A DNA stretch of 64,000 bases from Flavobacteriaceae bacterium (GTDB lineage Bacteria; Bacteroidota; Bacteroidia; Flavobacteriales; Flavobacteriaceae), in assembly GCA_018402135.1 (NCBI GenBank), contig JAGYJF010000003.1, forward strand, positions 868,001-932,000, given 5' to 3'. The translations under genes and the position numbers were made by a program. Within the stretch, counting starts at the first letter, position 1. Each line of letters begins with the position of its first letter. Positions 62,278 through 64,000 of this stretch are shown one piece after another. The notes beneath the pieces were generated by a model that saw nothing but the letters and a program-made list of their open reading frames with translations, was not told the DNA's origin and ran no database searches.

Positions 62278-63024
62278 GTGCAGCAACAAGAATTCAGATT
62301 TTCTACAGGTGTGATTGCCTACCCGATACTTTTTGTATTAATCATTTGGATTGTGTTTTGGTTTCAAGTGCGCGTGCATTATGGAATTAAAAGCTTCGGT
62401 ATTTATCCGCAATCCTTAGAAGGATTAAGAGGTATCATTTTTAGTCCGTTTATACACGCGGATGTAACCCATTTATACCACAATACCATTCCCCTTTTTG
62501 TGTTATCAGTTGCCTTGTTTTACTTCTACCGTAAAATAAGTTGGAAAGTCATTGTATATGGTATTTTACTTTCGGGGCTGATAACTTGGGTAATTGGCCG
62601 ACCTGCAAATCATATTGGCGCTAGCGGACTGATTTATGTATTGGTGAGTTTTATCTTTTTTAAAGGTGTATTTGCGAAACATTACCGTTTAATTGCCTTG
62701 TCGTTGTTGGTTATTTTCCTGTATGGCAGCATGATTTGGTATGTGTTTCCTGTAAAAGATAATATGTCGTGGGAAGGACATTTGGGCGGATTGATAACAG
62801 GATTCCTATTTGCTTTATTTTTCAGAAAACAAATTGCAAAACCAGAAAAATATAAGTGGGAACAACCAGGCTACAATGAAGAAGACGATGAGTTCATGAA
62901 GCATTTTGATGAGAATGGCAATTTCATCGAGTTTAAAAAAGAAGATGAAATGGATACTCAAGAAAAATTGGAAAATTCATCTCCTAAAATCACCTATATA
63001 TTTAAAGAGAACAAAAAAGACTAG
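62278..63024 (+). CDS. Rhomboid family intramembrane serine protease
   Basis: 248 residues, start GTG. Six hydrophobic helices. Catalytic Ser116 in HIGASGLIYV and His168 in SWEGHLGGLITG form the rhomboid dyad; Asn69 in LYHNTIPLF stabilises the oxyanion. After residue 185 there is an acidic cytoplasmic tail (NEEDDEFMKHFDENG) typical of flavobacterial rhomboids. The 3' end overlaps rlmB convergently by four bases. Confidence 0.92.
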   Translation: MQQQEFRFSTGVIAYPILFVLIIWIVFWFQVRVHYGIKSFGIYPQSLEGLRGIIFSPFIHADVTHLYHNTIPLFVLSVALFYFYRKISWKVIVYGILLSGLITWVIGRPANHIGASGLIYVLVSFIFFKGVFAKHYRLIALSLLVIFLYGSMIWYVFPVKDNMSWEGHLGGLITGFLFALFFRKQIAKPEKYKWEQPGYNEEDDEFMKHFDENGNFIEFKKEDEMDTQEKLENSSPKITYIFKENKKD

Positions 63025-63755
63025 CGTCGTTGCCTCACCACTTCGTACAAAAAAGCGCCGCAGGCAACACTAACATTAAGTGAATCAATAGAGCCTAAAA
63101 TTGGTAATTTAGCTTTGTCATCTACAATTTTTAATACTGATGGATTGATACCATCACCTTCAGAACCCATTACAATCGCGCAAGGTTCAGTAAATGATAC
63201 GTCGTAAAGTAAGTTATCAGTTTTTTCGGTTGCAGCAACTACTTTAATGCCCGAAGCTTGCATATGGAAAATGGCGTCTTTAATATGATCTACCTTGCAG
63301 ATAGGAATATTAAAAATGGCACCGGCACTAGTTTTTACTGCATCGGCATTAAGCGGTGCGCCTCCTTTTTTCTGAACAATGATACCAGAAACGCCGGTAC
63401 ATTCTGCAGTTCTAATAATAGCACCAAAATTACGAACATCACTAATTTGATCTAAAATAAGAAATAATGGAACGGTACCAGATTCAACCACGTTTAAAAC
63501 CAAATCGTCTAAATTGTAAAACGAAACAGGTGCAATTTGAGCCACAACGCCTTGGTGATTTTTTTTAGTTAAGCGATTTAGTTTTTCAACCGGAACGTAA
63601 GAAGTGCTGATACTTTCCTTTCGGAGTAATTGCTCTAATTCCTGAATTAAATCGCCACGAAGTCCTTTTTGTACAAAAACTTTGTCAACGCTTTTTCCAG
63701 CATTGATAGCTTCTATCACAGCGCGAATACCAAATATATTATAATCTTGTTCCAT
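63021..63755 (-). CDS. rlmB: 23S rRNA (guanosine(2251)-2'-O)-methyltransferase RlmB
   Basis: SpoU/TrmH family methyltransferase, 244 residues, modifying 23S rRNA in the peptidyl-transferase region. The N-terminal RNA-binding part (residues 1-75) precedes the SPOUT knot with motif 1 NFGAIIRTAE, motif 2 IVMGSEGDGI and motif 3 LNVSVACGAFLYEV. A SpoU relative (TrmH) is possible but the N-terminal substrate-binding domain fits RlmB. The likely promoter is so near the ATG that the mRNA may lack a leader. Confidence 0.93.
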   Translation of the reverse strand: MEQDYNIFGIRAVIEAINAGKSVDKVFVQKGLRGDLIQELEQLLRKESISTSYVPVEKLNRLTKKNHQGVVAQIAPVSFYNLDDLVLNVVESGTVPLFLILDQISDVRNFGAIIRTAECTGVSGIIVQKKGGAPLNADAVKTSAGAIFNIPICKVDHIKDAIFHMQASGIKVVAATEKTDNLLYDVSFTEPCAIVMGSEGDGINPSVLKIVDDKAKLPILGSIDSLNVSVACGAFLYEVVRQRR

Positions 63756-63759
63756 GTTG

Positions 63760-63767
63760 CAAAAGTA
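63760..63767 (-). promoter_or_regulatory. -7 element of the rlmB promoter, next to the start codon
   Basis: On the minus strand TACTTTTG, an exact TAnnTTTG match. It ends four bases before the ATG, so the transcript would begin at or one to two bases from the start codon. Confidence 0.45.
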
Positions 63768-63813
63768 GCGTAATTCTTTGTTGAAATTTCAATCTAGTTT
63801 TGAAGTTTTTGAT

Positions 63814-64000
63814 TTAGGATTTTATAAACTTTAACGTGGTACTTTTATTGTTCAACACTAATTTAATAAAATATAAACCGCTGTTTAAGTCTTTTACATT
63901 GACTGTTTCGACCCCATTAGAAAGCATTACTTGATTCCCCAAAATATCATAAATGATATAGTGCTCTATCGGATTACTTGATTCAATGTTTATAATGTCA
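63814..64000 (-). CDS. C-terminal part of a type IX-secreted protein (partial)
   Basis: Open frame running out of the right edge, 61 codons visible. It reads YDILGNQVMLSNG, VNVKDLNSGLYFIKLV and ends STTLKFIKS, which is the type A sorting domain read by the PorU system (conserved strand, GLYF turn, and basic end). The rest of the protein, including any catalytic domain, lies outside the window. Confidence 0.85.
   Translation of the reverse strand, partial: DIINIESSNPIEHYIIYDILGNQVMLSNGVETVNVKDLNSGLYFIKLVLNNKSTTLKFIKS

Overview
The window reads as chromosome of a marine-type member of the Flavobacteriaceae (Bacteroidota). It is A+T-rich, genes lack Shine-Dalgarno leaders, and promoters fit the Bacteroidota pattern TTTG-N18/19-TAnnTTTG. 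It carries the gliding and type IX secretion genes gldJ, porU and porV, proteins with type IX C-terminal sorting domains, a peptidase S46, PafA phosphatase and a fused HPRT-adenylate kinase. I infer the family from gene content and order; the genus cannot be settled from this sequence.

Layout. 1-3.4 kb: tail of a membrane protein, then exbB-exbD-tonB-like-folC, tightly packed. 3.4-4.0 kb: two tRNA-Val genes (TAC and GAC), each with a terminator, followed by an unusual array of 121-bp palindromic repeats. 4.0-16.7 kb: murF, gldJ, porU (interrupted by a one-base frameshift), porV, cdd, pdhA, pdhC and a short-chain dehydrogenase. 16.7-25.5 kb: a large secreted FG-GAP/UnbV plus haloperoxidase fusion, a SprT-like protein, mannose-1-phosphate guanylyltransferase, a DUF389 protein and an MlaFE-type ABC pair. 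25.5-36.6 kb: pafA, a glycosyltransferase, a methyltransferase with a KAS III-like enzyme, gcvP, a UbiA-like membrane protein, an ECF-like sigma factor with a small cysteine/histidine protein, and an M3 oligopeptidase. 36.6-42.2 kb: a candidate small RNA, purK-purE, hpt-adk fusion, a small membrane protein, obg, a DUF4136 lipoprotein and DoxX. 42.3-50.7 kb: the most irregular part. Here a convergent gene pair has been split by a 1,340-bp block carrying a RelE/ParE toxin-antitoxin pair and a small lipoprotein, flanked by 98-bp direct repeats; the neighbouring 2,084-residue alpha-2-macroglobulin contains a TonB-receptor plug-like domain and an in-frame palindromic repeat. 50.9-64 kb: a TPR protein, dipeptidyl-peptidase 7, mpl, a small TerB-like protein, dienelactone hydrolase, radC, a DUF7033-type deacetylase-like protein, a YjjG-type phosphatase, a secreted protein, rarA, a rhomboid protease, rlmB and the tail of a type IX-secreted protein.

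How the genes fit together. ExbB/ExbD/TonB energise outer-membrane import. MurF and Mpl serve peptidoglycan synthesis and recycling. GldJ, PorU and PorV belong to the machine that exports and anchors proteins such as the haloperoxidase fusion and the partial gene at the right edge. PdhA/PdhC, GcvP, PurE/PurK, HPRT-Adk and Cdd are central and nucleotide metabolism. Most of the window is ordinary core genome. The points most worth a second look are the 1,340-bp insertion, the repeat array beside tRNA-Val, the macroglobulin with a plug domain, the haloperoxidase fusion, the porU frameshift and the orphan transcription unit upstream of purE.
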